Assembly: GCF_014192715.1 (NCBI RefSeq)
Contig: NZ_JACHYH010000004.1
Location: 124,001 to 188,000, forward strand
DNA length: 64,000 nt
Direction: 5' to 3'
Origin: Luteibacter sp. Sphag1AF
GTDB taxonomy: Bacteria > Pseudomonadota > Gammaproteobacteria > Xanthomonadales > Rhodanobacteraceae
Below, piece after piece: positions 37,093-45,861 of this stretch. Under the pieces are notes generated by a model. The model was given only the letters and a program-made list of their open reading frames with translations. It was not told the origin of the DNA and searched no databases. Each line of letters starts with the position of its first letter. The first letter of the stretch is position 1. The position numbers were made by a program, and so were the translations under genes.

Positions 37093-37956
37093 TTACGGCG
37101 TGGCGGCGGGCTTCACGAAGCGCAGCGTCATGCGATCAGACTCACCGATGGCCTGATATTTCGCGTGATCCTGGTCGCCCAGCTGGTAGGTGGGAGGCAG
37201 CGTCCAGACTCCCTTCGGGTAGTCTTTCGTATCACGCGGATTGGCGTTGATTTCGCTCTGCGCCTCAAGGCGGAAACCCGCGTCGGTCGCCAGCTTGATG
37301 ACCGAATCCACGGGCAAATAGCCCGAGTCCATCACCTTGGCCAGGGTGGCACCTTCGGCCGCACGATGATCCACCACACCCAGCACGCCGCCGGGTTTCA
37401 GCACGGCAAAAAAGCCGCGAAACATCGCCGCAGCGGTGTTGGCCTTCACCCAGTTGTGCACATTGCGGAAGGTAAGCACGCGATCGGCCGAGCCTGCCGG
37501 GCCAAAGGCCGGGGCGCTGGGGTCGAACGTGACGACGGACGCCTTGCCGTAGTGGGCAGGATCGGCCGCAAATTTGGCCTTGATGGCGTCTGCGCCCTTC
37601 GTCGACACCTGCACGGCGGCAATGTAGTGGCCGTTGTCCATCAGCAACGGGGCAAGCACCTCGGAGTACCAGCCGGCACCCGGTGCGATCTCGACCACCG
37701 TCATGTACGGCTGCACGCCAAAAAATTGCAGCGTCTGGGACGGATGACGATAGACATCTCGCGCCCGATTCTCAGAAGATCGCCAATCGCCTGCCAGCAC
37801 GCGGTCAAGCTCGCTTGCCGTCAGCTGACTGGCACTGGTGGGCGGCACCAGGGCGGCGGGCTGATCGGACTCGGCCTGCTTGTCCGGCGCAGTCGTCGTG
37901 GCGTTGCAGGCGCACAGGGTAAGCAGCGCGGAGAGGGCGATGGCTGTCTTGAACAT
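37093..37956 (-). CDS. Lipoprotein with a class I SAM methyltransferase fold
   Basis: Protein of 287 residues. The N-terminus has a lipoprotein signal (LLTLCAC followed by NATT), so it should be exported and anchored. The body carries a Rossmann-like class I methyltransferase pattern: VVEIAPGAGWYSEVLAPLL (motif I, about 85-105), VRNVHNWV-like motif and GGVLGVVDHRA. Such 'putative methyltransferase' lipoproteins are common in Xanthomonadales, but SAM is not known to be available in the periplasm, so the real activity is open. It is followed closely by rluE. Confidence 0.8.
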   Translation of the reverse strand: MFKTAIALSALLTLCACNATTTAPDKQAESDQPAALVPPTSASQLTASELDRVLAGDWRSSENRARDVYRHPSQTLQFFGVQPYMTVVEIAPGAGWYSEVLAPLLMDNGHYIAAVQVSTKGADAIKAKFAADPAHYGKASVVTFDPSAPAFGPAGSADRVLTFRNVHNWVKANTAAAMFRGFFAVLKPGGVLGVVDHRAAEGATLAKVMDSGYLPVDSVIKLATDAGFRLEAQSEINANPRDTKDYPKGVWTLPPTYQLGDQDHAKYQAIGESDRMTLRFVKPAATP

Positions 37957-38083
37957 GGGAACCTTGGGGAGGCGGCGGGAACTGGCGCAAAGGCTAGCAT
38001 GGCCCTGCCGCCTTCACCGGCAGCATCCATACGTTCGCGCGAAAATCGCATCCGACGAGCCGCCGCGCCCACGGAATGCCTGT

Positions 38084-40213
38084 ATGCCCTCTTCCTCCGT
38101 CCGCCACCTGCTTGCCTGCGGGCTGACCTTTTTCACACTGAATGCCGCTGCGCAGAGCGCGCCGCCTGCCCGCACGGACCTTTCCCCCGTGGTGGTGACG
38201 GCCACGCGCACGGCACAGCAACCCTTCGACGTTGCCGCCGCCATCGACGTGGTGCCCAGTCCACCGGATGGCACGCTGGATGTGAACCTCTCCGAACGCC
38301 TTCAGTCGATCCCCGGTGTGGTCGCACGCGACCGCCAGAACTATGCGCAGGACGAGCAGGTTTCCATCCGTGGCTTCGGCGCCCGAAGCACGTTCGGCAT
38401 TCGCGGGGTCCGTCTGTACACCGATGGCATCCCGGCCACCATGCCCGACGGACAGGGGCAGGTATCCCACTTCAACCTTGATTCGTCGGATCGGGTGGAA
38501 GTGCTGCGCGGGCCCTTCTCGGCGCTGTACGGCAACGCATCGGGCGGCGTGATCCAGCTGTTCACCGCCGATGGCACCGAACCACCGGAGTTCCGTTTCG
38601 GCGTGGCGGGCGGCAGCCAGGGCAATCTGCGTGTCTCGGCCAACGCGCGTGGTGTGGAAGGCCCGGTCGACTACAACATCGATATCAGCCACTTTCGCAC
38701 CAGCGGTTACCGCGACCACAGCGAAGCGCGCCGTGAATCAGGCAACGCCAAACTGGGCTGGCAGATCAACGACGATGCGAAGCTGACCCTCGTATTGAAC
38801 GCGCTGGACGTACCCCACGCACAGGATCCTCTGGGCCTCACCCGGGCGCAGTACCAGGCCAATCCGCAGCAGGTCGCCAGCGTCGCGGACATCTACAACA
38901 CCCGCAAGTCCACCAACCAGCAGCAACTGGGACTGATCTGGGACCAGCAGATCAACGGCAGCAACAGCCTGCGCGTGATGACCTACTACGGCCAGCGCAG
39001 CGTCACCCAGTACCTGTCCATTCCGAAGGCCACTCAGCTCACCCAGGCGGGCAATTCGGGCGGCGTGGTCGACCTGGGCAATGAATACGGGGGCGGCGAC
39101 GTCCGCTGGATCTATCACGACACGCTGGCCGGACGTCCGTTTGAGCTTGCCGTCGGCACCACGTACGACAACCAGAATCAACATCGACAGGGCTATAACA
39201 ACTTCGTGGGCGACACGCTTGGCGTGCAGGGTCTCCTTCGCCGCGACGAAATCGACCGCGTCTACGACTTCGACCAATACGCGCAGGCCACCTGGCGCGT
39301 GGCGGACGACTGGACCCTGATGGGCGGCGTGCGCCACAGCTCGGTGAAGTTCCAGTCCACGGATCGCTTCATCAATGCAGGCAATCCGGACGACAGCGGC
39401 CGCGTCGATTACAGCGCGACCACACCTGTGCTCGGCGTCCTCTGGCGCGTCACACCCATCGCGCACCTGTATGCCAACTGGGGCAAAGGCTTTGAAACGC
39501 CCACGTTCTCCGAGTTGGGCTATCGTTCGGACAGCGGGCCCGGTCTGGCATTCAACCTGCTTCCATCGCACAGTCGCAGCCAGGAAGTGGGCCTGAAACT
39601 TCAACCAGCCGACGACACGCACGCGGACATCGCGCTGTTCCGTGCGGATAGTCGTGATGAACTTGCCGTCGCCACCAATGTGGGCGGTCGCACCACATAT
39701 CAGAACATTCCGCGCTCGCGCCGGCAGGGCGTGGAGGCGTCGTTCGATACGAAGCTTTCCGAACGCTGGAAGCTGGTCGTTGCCTATACCCATTTGCAGG
39801 CGACCTTCCGCAGTCCGTTCCTGACCTGCGTCACCGCGAACTGCGCTGCGCCGAACACACCCGTACCCGGAGGAACCCGGATTCCCGGCGTGCCGCGTTC
39901 CAACGGCTACGTGGCAGCCCGCTACGGCGCCGAACGAGGCTGGCAGGCGGGCATCGATGCCAGCGCGATGGGCGCCACGTCAGCCAACGATCTGGGCACG
40001 GCTGCCGCGCCTGGCTACGTGGTATTCGGACTGTCCGGTGGGTACATCATTGAGCGCGATCACTGGCGCATCAACACATTCGCCCGCGTGGACAACCTGG
40101 CTGACCGCCACACCATCGGCTCGGTGATCGTCAATGACGGCAACGGCCGCTACTACGAACCCGCACCGGGCCGCAGCTTCCTCGCAGGCGTAGACCTGCG
40201 ATGGAAGCCGTGA
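38084..40213 (+). CDS. TonB-dependent outer-membrane receptor
   Basis: Active transporter of the outer membrane, 709 residues. Signal peptide ends at NAAAQS, a TonB box-like SPVVVTATR follows near 35, the plug domain runs to about 165 with VSIRGFGARSTFGIRG and a 22-strand barrel follows, ending GRSFLAGVDLRWKP. It most resembles siderophore or metal receptors of the FecA/PfeA group, but I cannot name the ligand. I chose the ATG at 38084 because it precedes the signal peptide directly; an in-frame extension to 37880 overlaps the divergent gene. No iron-box or riboswitch is evident in the short upstream gap. Confidence 0.9.
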   Translation: MPSSSVRHLLACGLTFFTLNAAAQSAPPARTDLSPVVVTATRTAQQPFDVAAAIDVVPSPPDGTLDVNLSERLQSIPGVVARDRQNYAQDEQVSIRGFGARSTFGIRGVRLYTDGIPATMPDGQGQVSHFNLDSSDRVEVLRGPFSALYGNASGGVIQLFTADGTEPPEFRFGVAGGSQGNLRVSANARGVEGPVDYNIDISHFRTSGYRDHSEARRESGNAKLGWQINDDAKLTLVLNALDVPHAQDPLGLTRAQYQANPQQVASVADIYNTRKSTNQQQLGLIWDQQINGSNSLRVMTYYGQRSVTQYLSIPKATQLTQAGNSGGVVDLGNEYGGGDVRWIYHDTLAGRPFELAVGTTYDNQNQHRQGYNNFVGDTLGVQGLLRRDEIDRVYDFDQYAQATWRVADDWTLMGGVRHSSVKFQSTDRFINAGNPDDSGRVDYSATTPVLGVLWRVTPIAHLYANWGKGFETPTFSELGYRSDSGPGLAFNLLPSHSRSQEVGLKLQPADDTHADIALFRADSRDELAVATNVGGRTTYQNIPRSRRQGVEASFDTKLSERWKLVVAYTHLQATFRSPFLTCVTANCAAPNTPVPGGTRIPGVPRSNGYVAARYGAERGWQAGIDASAMGATSANDLGTAAAPGYVVFGLSGGYIIERDHWRINTFARVDNLADRHTIGSVIVNDGNGRYYEPAPGRSFLAGVDLRWKP

Positions 40214-40222
40214 CCCGAACCA

Positions 40223-41398
40223 TCAGCCTGATATCGCCAGCCGTTCGGAGCGATACATGTACGCGGTGGCAGCCACCGCCACCGCAGCAGCAGCAAAGCC
40301 ACCGGCCATGCACAGAAGAACCTGCTGACCGGTGACGCCATCGCCACGCAGCAACTGCACGATGCCCAGGTTCTGACCAAGCAACGGCACCGCATACATC
40401 CATGCTTCGGCCTTGATCGGCATCACCGACATCAGTGCACTGGGGAGCACCGGAATGATCATCAGGATCGACTGGTACGTCTGCGCCTCGCGGTAGCTTT
40501 TCGCAAACGCGGCCACCAGCGACTGCAACGCGGCCATCAGGATGATGAGTGGCAGCATCAGAAGCACGACGCGACTCGCGAACGAGAACCCGAGATCCAG
40601 CGCGATGCCCAGCTTCTCGATGGGAATGAAGAACGGCGCTGTCGCAAATGCCGCAAGGCTGAGGAACAGGCTCACTGTCGAGAACACGCAGATGGCCGCC
40701 AGCTTGCCCGCCAGAATCTTCCAGCGCGCCACCGGATTCACAAACAACGGCTCCATCGACTGACGCTCGCGCTCACCGGCCGTGACATCAATGGCCAGAT
40801 ACATGCCGCCCAGGAAAACGGTAAGCACAAAGAAGTACGGCAGGAACGAGAACATCAGTGCCGAGCGCGACTGCGAGGTGGCCTGATCGCGGTCGGCCAC
40901 CTGCACCGGCCATGCCGTGATCGGCGCCATGCCACGGGCAATCAGGCGCATCGCACCTTCGCGCCGTCCGTAGCTCTCCACCACGCTGCGTACGCGCTGC
41001 ACCGGCGTGGAGGCGTCGCGACGGGACGAGTCGTAAATCAACTCCACCTGCACGGGCTGCCCCTTGTTCCATGCCTGGGCGTAGTCCGGCGCAATGCGGA
41101 TCACGACGTCGGCGCGCTGGTCGTGCACCGCCGCTTCCGGGTCACTGACGGCGGGCAGCGCGTCGATGCCCGCCGATTTCAGCGAGGCCACGAGGTTCGG
41201 CGCCAGCGCCGCACCAATCACCGGCACGCTGATGGGCTGGTCCACTTTGGCCAGCTCGCGGTTGACCATCACGTTCATCAGCATGATGAACATGACCGGC
41301 CCGAGCAGTGGGCCGGTAATCAGTGCATTGATCAGCGTGCGACGGTCGCGCAGGTTTTCCCGCACTTCCTTCATGAAGACAACGATGGAACTGTTCAT
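40223..41398 (-). CDS. natB: ABC transporter permease, NatB type
   Basis: Inner-membrane permease of 391 residues with an N-terminal transmembrane segment, a large extracytoplasmic domain (about 45-170) and five or six C-terminal membrane segments (from about 185). The gene has the ABC2_membrane_3/NatB layout and TAGERERQSMEPLFVNP near 213. It overlaps natA by 4 bases and is the last gene of the operon. NatAB of Bacillus exports sodium; the substrate here is not established. Confidence 0.87.
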   Translation of the reverse strand: MNSSIVVFMKEVRENLRDRRTLINALITGPLLGPVMFIMLMNVMVNRELAKVDQPISVPVIGAALAPNLVASLKSAGIDALPAVSDPEAAVHDQRADVVIRIAPDYAQAWNKGQPVQVELIYDSSRRDASTPVQRVRSVVESYGRREGAMRLIARGMAPITAWPVQVADRDQATSQSRSALMFSFLPYFFVLTVFLGGMYLAIDVTAGERERQSMEPLFVNPVARWKILAGKLAAICVFSTVSLFLSLAAFATAPFFIPIEKLGIALDLGFSFASRVVLLMLPLIILMAALQSLVAAFAKSYREAQTYQSILMIIPVLPSALMSVMPIKAEAWMYAVPLLGQNLGIVQLLRGDGVTGQQVLLCMAGGFAAAAVAVAATAYMYRSERLAISG

Positions 41399-42129
41399 GC
41401 GGCAAGCCCCTCGTCCGTGCCGATGATTTTCACGAAGGCGTCCTCAAGATTCGCCTCGCCCGTCTGTTCGCGCAGCGCGTCAGGCGACTCATCGGCCACG
41501 ACGCGGCCGTGCGCAATCACCACGATGCGATCGCACAGCGCCGCCACTTCCTGCATGATGTGGCTGGAGAACAGGACGCAACGTCCCTCGTCCTTCAGTT
41601 GCCGCATGAAGCGGCGCATGGCTCGCGTGGCCATCACGTCCAGACCATTGGTCGGCTCGTCCAGCAGCACGTTGCGCGGATCGTGCACCAATGCACGGGC
41701 GATGGCTGTCTTGACGCGCTGGCCCTGCGAGAAGCCCTCGGTGCGGCGGTCAGCGATATCGCGCATTTCCAGTGCGTCGATCAGCGCTTCGCGACGCGAT
41801 GCCACCAGGCGTTCAGGCATGCCGTGCAGGCGCGCGAAGTAGTCGATGTTCTCGCTGGCGGTCAGTCGCTTGTACAGCCCCCGTGCATCGGGGAGCACGC
41901 CGAGCTGGCGACGCACGGCCTGCGGATCAACGGCCGCATCCACACCGTCCACCAGCACCTGTCCGCTATCGGGCTTCATCAGCGTGTACAGCATGCGCAG
42001 CGTGGTCGTCTTGCCCGCGCCGTTGGGGCCCAGCAAGCCGGTGATTTCGCCGTCCCGCGCCGTGAAGCTCACGCCGTTGACGGCTTTTACGTCGCCGAAG
42101 GCGCGATAGAGATCCTTGACTTCGATCAT
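41395..42129 (-). CDS. natA: ABC transporter ATP-binding protein, NatA type
   Basis: ATPase of 244 residues pairing with the NatB-like permease. Walker A is GPNGAGKTT (about 38), signature FSQGQRVK near 138, Walker B NVLLDEPTNGLD near 158. The start at 42129 follows the overlap with the hydrolase stop (ATGA) and gives the usual MIEVKDLYRAFG opening; the longer open frame lies inside the upstream gene. Confidence 0.9.
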   Translation of the reverse strand: MIEVKDLYRAFGDVKAVNGVSFTARDGEITGLLGPNGAGKTTTLRMLYTLMKPDSGQVLVDGVDAAVDPQAVRRQLGVLPDARGLYKRLTASENIDYFARLHGMPERLVASRREALIDALEMRDIADRRTEGFSQGQRVKTAIARALVHDPRNVLLDEPTNGLDVMATRAMRRFMRQLKDEGRCVLFSSHIMQEVAALCDRIVVIAHGRVVADESPDALREQTGEANLEDAFVKIIGTDEGLAA

Positions 42130-43697
42130 GGCATCGCTCCGTTGAATCCGACGAACACAGGAACCGGACCCATGCGATCCAGACACGTTGTGTCCAGCGC
42201 CTTGGGGTCGGTCTTGTCCAGGAAGTTCTGCACCAGGCGCGGCATGCAACCGCGCGTAATCACGTTGTGCCCCTGCCCTTTCAGCACCACGTGCCTTGAA
42301 TTGCTGAGCCCTTTTGCGACCTGCTCGCCGTAGTGCGGCGGGGTGACCGGGTCATACTCGCCGGACATCAGGAGGGTGGGAACGTCACTGCGCAGCGGCT
42401 CGTGGAAGTCCGCCGGACGCTTGCCGTGCGGCCATACCGAACACGCGGCCCGGAACGCTTCAATCATCGTGTCACCCAGAATGGTGTCCTTGTCCTGGGG
42501 GCGTGGCTGCAACAGGTCGGCATCCTCGCTGCAAATGACCGAATACTGCATGCCGCCGTCCATCGTGTCGCCCAGATCGCCGGACAGAAGCTTCGCCTGC
42601 CCCAGCAACGGCCCCACGTCACCATGCGCTGCCGCGTCGATCGACAACGGAAGCAACGCCGCCGTTTCTGGCGAGTAGGCGAACATGCGCACTACTGTGG
42701 CCAACGAATACTCACTGAGCACGCGCTGCACGGACGCGTAGTTCTGCGGATCACGGAAGCTCACCTTGTGAGGATTCGCCCGAAGCGCATCACGCAGCTG
42801 ATAGAGCGTCTGGTACGGATCGGCAAAGCGTGCCTGACACGCCTTGTCGGCGGCGCAGCGGGCGAACTGTGCTTTCAGCGCAGCGTCCAGATCAACGGCG
42901 AAGCTCTCACCCAGCACCAGCTCGTTGGGCGCCACGCCATCAAGCACCATCGCACGCACGCTTGAGCGGTGACTGCGCACGTATTGCTGCGCCACACGGG
43001 TGCCGTAGGAAACGCCAATCACATCGAACTGCGGCGATCCGAGCGCCTTGCGCACGTCTTCCAGATCAGCCACGGCGTCCGTTGTGGTGTAGAAGCGCAC
43101 ATCCGCGTTCTTCGACAGCGTATCCAGACACTCCTTCGCTCCCTTGCGTACAGAGTCCGCATCGAAACCATGGCTCTCAGCCGAATCGCTCCCGGCGCCC
43201 GCATCCTCATCGTTACGACAACTCAGCGGATGGGATGCACCTGTGCCGCGCTGGTCCAGAAGAACGAGGTTACGGTGCGCCAGAAGCGGCGCCATCGCCG
43301 GCGCAATGGTCGGATACGTCTCGGTGGCGGCCTGCCCGGGTCCACCGGCCAGGAACACCACCATGTCCGACAGCGGCACCTGCGCACTGCTGCGGATCAC
43401 GGCCAGACGCAGCGGAATGCGTCGCCCGTCCGGATGTTCGCGATCCTCCGGCACGTCCAATGGCGCACACCATGCGGCCGTGCTCAGGCCGCTATGCGGC
43501 TGGGGCAGTTCGCAGGGCGTGAAGGTAAGCGAGCCAACGCGCCACGTTCGCGGCCTGGATGGCGCGACCGGCGCGTTGCTCGCCTGGGAGGTGACGGATA
43601 CGGCTTTTTCCTTGCCGTCGTCACGCAGATAGTGGCGCCCTGCCAGTACTGCCGCTGCGATCACGACAGCCAGCACGATGCGATGAGAACGTTGCAT
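42126..43697 (-). CDS. Exported alpha/beta hydrolase with TAP-like C-terminal domain
   Basis: Protein of 523 residues, S33-type hydrolase. An N-terminal hydrophobic segment (IVLAVVIAAAVLAG) anchors or exports it. The catalytic triad is visible: nucleophile in GVSYG near 217, aspartate in SGEYDPVTPP near 440, histidine in KGQGHNV near 470. The C-terminal 'TAP-like' region is typical of tripeptidyl aminopeptidases such as SlpD/SlpE. It sits between a small regulator and the NatAB transporter in one operon, 4 bases after the regulator. Confidence 0.88.
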   Translation of the reverse strand: MQRSHRIVLAVVIAAAVLAGRHYLRDDGKEKAVSVTSQASNAPVAPSRPRTWRVGSLTFTPCELPQPHSGLSTAAWCAPLDVPEDREHPDGRRIPLRLAVIRSSAQVPLSDMVVFLAGGPGQAATETYPTIAPAMAPLLAHRNLVLLDQRGTGASHPLSCRNDEDAGAGSDSAESHGFDADSVRKGAKECLDTLSKNADVRFYTTTDAVADLEDVRKALGSPQFDVIGVSYGTRVAQQYVRSHRSSVRAMVLDGVAPNELVLGESFAVDLDAALKAQFARCAADKACQARFADPYQTLYQLRDALRANPHKVSFRDPQNYASVQRVLSEYSLATVVRMFAYSPETAALLPLSIDAAAHGDVGPLLGQAKLLSGDLGDTMDGGMQYSVICSEDADLLQPRPQDKDTILGDTMIEAFRAACSVWPHGKRPADFHEPLRSDVPTLLMSGEYDPVTPPHYGEQVAKGLSNSRHVVLKGQGHNVITRGCMPRLVQNFLDKTDPKALDTTCLDRMGPVPVFVGFNGAMP

Positions 43698-43701
43698 TCG
43701 A

Positions 43702-43896
43702 TTATTCCCCCGGCTCGAAGATGGACTCGATGGAAAGCGCGAAAAGCCGCGCTATTTTGAACGCCAGCGGGAGACTGGGATCATATTTCCCCGTCTCGAT
43801 CGCGTTGACTGTCTGCCGGGATACATCCAGCTGCTCTCCCAGGTCAGCCTGCGACCAGCCGTGTTCGGTACGAAGCTCGCGAAGACGGTTGTTCAT
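43702..43896 (-). CDS. CylR2-like small XRE-family transcriptional regulator
   Basis: A 64-residue helix-turn-helix repressor made of a single HTH_3 domain: LRTEHGWSQADLGEQLDVSRQ then NAIETGKYDPSLPLAFKIAR. It matches the short XRE subgroup that includes enterococcal CylR2 and often pairs with a membrane protein gene. The start at 43896 overlaps the membrane protein stop (ATGA). Two palindromes just upstream of the operon (44316-44377) are its likely binding sites. Confidence 0.9.
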   Translation of the reverse strand: MNNRLRELRTEHGWSQADLGEQLDVSRQTVNAIETGKYDPSLPLAFKIARLFALSIESIFEPGE

Positions 43897-44300
43897 TGCA
43901 CGCGGTAACGCCGATTGGTGAGGCATTTGACGACACCAAAGGTGCCCATGAAGGTCGGCAACACCCAGATGGCCACCGCCTGGGCCGTCGGCGACGGCAG
44001 TACTGATGCGCCAAGCAGCAGGCCATAGGTGAAATAACCGAAGCAGGAAACGGCGCCCGCAATCGCGAAGGATTCAAGATGAATGCGCCGCTCCAGTTCG
44101 TCCTGGCCGCGGATGGCCCGAACCATGGCGCGGATAGCAAACGCGATGGGAATGGTGGGCAGCAGGGTGATGGCCGCACGCGCCGGCGGCGAACTGACAT
44201 AGCGGACAAGCCACACAGAACCGAGCATCAGAACCACATATGCCGCCATGGCGGGCAGGAATTCGCGCAGATAGCGCTTGTGTACCGGTCTCATGCTCAT
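43893..44300 (-). CDS. Four-helix membrane protein paired with XRE regulator
   Basis: Protein of 135 residues with four predicted membrane segments (about 15-32, 42-62, 78-98, 105-123) and a charged loop between the second and third (GQDELERRIHLES). It resembles membrane partners of small XRE regulators such as CylR1 or DUF2178-like proteins in organisation; I do not know its function. First gene of a five-gene unit ending in natB. The start is at 44300 or two codons later. The start lies 16 bases from the proximal palindrome. Confidence 0.75.
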   Translation of the reverse strand: MSMRPVHKRYLREFLPAMAAYVVLMLGSVWLVRYVSSPPARAAITLLPTIPIAFAIRAMVRAIRGQDELERRIHLESFAIAGAVSCFGYFTYGLLLGASVLPSPTAQAVAIWVLPTFMGTFGVVKCLTNRRYRVQ

Positions 44301-44315
44301 TGCCCCGCCCCCGCG

Positions 44316-44333
44316 TGTAAAGTGTGCTTGACA
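44316..44333. promoter_or_regulatory. Palindromic operator, proximal site
   Basis: TGTAAAG-TGTG-CTTGACA: a near-perfect 7+4+7 palindrome (one mismatched pair). It lies 16 bases before the membrane protein start and is the inverted copy of the site at 44360. Likely target of the XRE regulator of the operon. Confidence 0.7.
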
Positions 44334-44359
44334 CGCATCCTCGGCCAATGATTTCGTCA

Positions 44360-44377
44360 TGTCAAGCAACCTTTACA
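44360..44377. promoter_or_regulatory. Palindromic operator, distal site overlapping a -35 box
   Basis: TGTCAAG-CAAC-CTTTACA, the inverted counterpart of the proximal site with a 26-base gap. Read on the minus strand it holds TTGACA, a consensus -35, 17 bases from GAGGAT (weak -10) toward the operon. Binding here would block the promoter. Confidence 0.7.
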
Positions 44378-44620
44378 TACTCAACCGCGCGCTTGCCGTT
44401 TATGTGTGACGTGCCGGGCGGGTTTTTCGGCAAAAAATGTGTAGCCGTCGCAAGTTCTTCTGCGCGTGCGCAGCGAAATCATGGATCACTAAGCAAAATG
44501 GGCACGACCGCCGAAAATTCACACACGGTCGTCGCTCTTCACGCGCAAGCTGGCTCCCACCACTGACTCGACGTCATAAGGCGGCGCGCAAAACGCGTCG
44601 AATGCACGGGGGAGAGAGCC

Positions 44621-45121
44621 ATGAAGCACCTGATCATCGCAGCGCTGGGCACCATCGGAACCCTGGCGGCCGTCACGGCTGCACAGGCGGCCACCACCAC
44701 GACATTCAATGTGCGCATCACGATCAGTGCGGCGTGCGACATCAGCACCACGGCACCCACGGACGTCAATTTCGGCACCCAGCCGTCCACTGCAACCAAC
44801 GTGGACAATCAGGGCGCGCTCAACGTCAATTGCACACCGAGTTCGCCGTATACCATTACGCTGGACAATGGCCAGAATGGCACCGATGCAAACTCGCGCA
44901 AGATGAGCAACGGCACGGCGCTGGTGCCCTATCAGCTGTATCGCAACGCGACCCGCACAGCCGCCGATGTCTGGGGCAGCACCACCGGTACCGGCGGCAA
45001 TGTCTACTCGGGGACCGGTAGCGGCACGACACAGTCGGTGCCCGTGTACGGTCGCGTTCCTTCAACGAACTTCCCGGCCGGCAGCTACGCCGACGTGATC
45101 ACCGCCATCGTCACGTACTGA
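44621..45121 (+). CDS. SCPU-domain pilus subunit
   Basis: Secreted protein of 166 residues with a signal peptide (to AAQAAT) and one spore-coat-U (SCPU) domain, as in the major subunit of archaic (Csu-type) chaperone-usher pili. Visible features are the paired cysteines (SAACDIS, VNCTPSSPY), LDNGQNGT near 85 and the C-terminal donor-strand-type ending SYADVITAIVTY. It leads a four-gene operon. Confidence 0.9.
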   Translation: MKHLIIAALGTIGTLAAVTAAQAATTTTFNVRITISAACDISTTAPTDVNFGTQPSTATNVDNQGALNVNCTPSSPYTITLDNGQNGTDANSRKMSNGTALVPYQLYRNATRTAADVWGSTTGTGGNVYSGTGSGTTQSVPVYGRVPSTNFPAGSYADVITAIVTY

Positions 45122-45138
45122 CGGTGTGCCGGTGGTTC

Positions 45139-45861
45139 ATGCGGGTGCGGGGCGCCGTGTTGCTCGCGGTCTGGGCGCTTTGCGTCCACGGCACGGCAAT
45201 GGCCAGCGGCCTGCAGGTTTCCCCGATCGGATTGCAGCTGGCTCCCGACGCCCAGGCGGATGCCTTATGGCTCACGAATACGGGCAGCGACATCATTCAT
45301 GCGCAGGTCCGCGTGTTCCGCTGGACACAGGTGGACGGCAAGGACGTGCTGGAACCGTCGCGCGACATCATCGTCAGTCCACCCATGATCACGGTGGCAC
45401 CGGGCGAGCGCCAACTGGTGCGCGTGATACGCGGCGCGGATGCGCCGGCCGATACGGAAGCGTCCTATCGCGTGCTGGTGGACGAATTGCCGGTCGATCA
45501 GGACAGCAAGCCGGGACTGCGTTTCGTACTGCGCTATTCGATTCCCGTTTTCCTCAGCCCGACGGACGGGCGCGCCGTGGTCGCCAATCTGCGCGCGCAA
45601 TGGGTCGATTCACCCGAGGGGCCGGCTGTGCGGGTGATCAATACGGGCAACGGACATGCGCAACTGGCGGATCTCGCGATAGCCGGGCCCAACAACCGGC
45701 ATACCACCGTTCTGCCGGGACTCGTAGGCTATACGCTGCCGGGCAGCACCATGACGTGGCGCCTTCCGGAAGGCACACGACGCGCCGGCGCCACGCTGCG
45801 CGTAAGGATCAACGGTGACGCGTCGGAGTCGACTCTCGCCATGGACGCGGACGGCCGTTAG
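45139..45861 (+). CDS. Periplasmic pilus chaperone
   Basis: PapD-like two-Ig-domain chaperone of 240 residues. Signal peptide (VLLAVWALCVHGTAMAS), strand with LWLTNTGSDIIHAQVRVF, conserved RxIRGAD and LRFVLRYSIPVFL. It holds subunits by donor-strand complementation. A GTG at 45124 could start it 5 codons earlier. The 3' end overlaps the usher frame by 47 bases. Confidence 0.88.
   Translation: MRVRGAVLLAVWALCVHGTAMASGLQVSPIGLQLAPDAQADALWLTNTGSDIIHAQVRVFRWTQVDGKDVLEPSRDIIVSPPMITVAPGERQLVRVIRGADAPADTEASYRVLVDELPVDQDSKPGLRFVLRYSIPVFLSPTDGRAVVANLRAQWVDSPEGPAVRVINTGNGHAQLADLAIAGPNNRHTTVLPGLVGYTLPGSTMTWRLPEGTRRAGATLRVRINGDASESTLAMDADGR

Larger units (their letters stand above)
44301..44620. other. 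Divergent regulatory region between XRE operon and pilus operon
   Basis: It contains the two palindromic operators (listed separately). The side toward the pilus operon has no clear sigma-70 pair; GGGGGAGAGAG precedes the start at 44621 as a ribosome site. No gene is evident. Confidence 0.6.

Noticed and set aside
37957-38083. Possible cobalamin or iron control element before the TonB receptor
   Set aside because: The gap is only 127 bases; I find no B12-box-like or Fur-box-like sequence.
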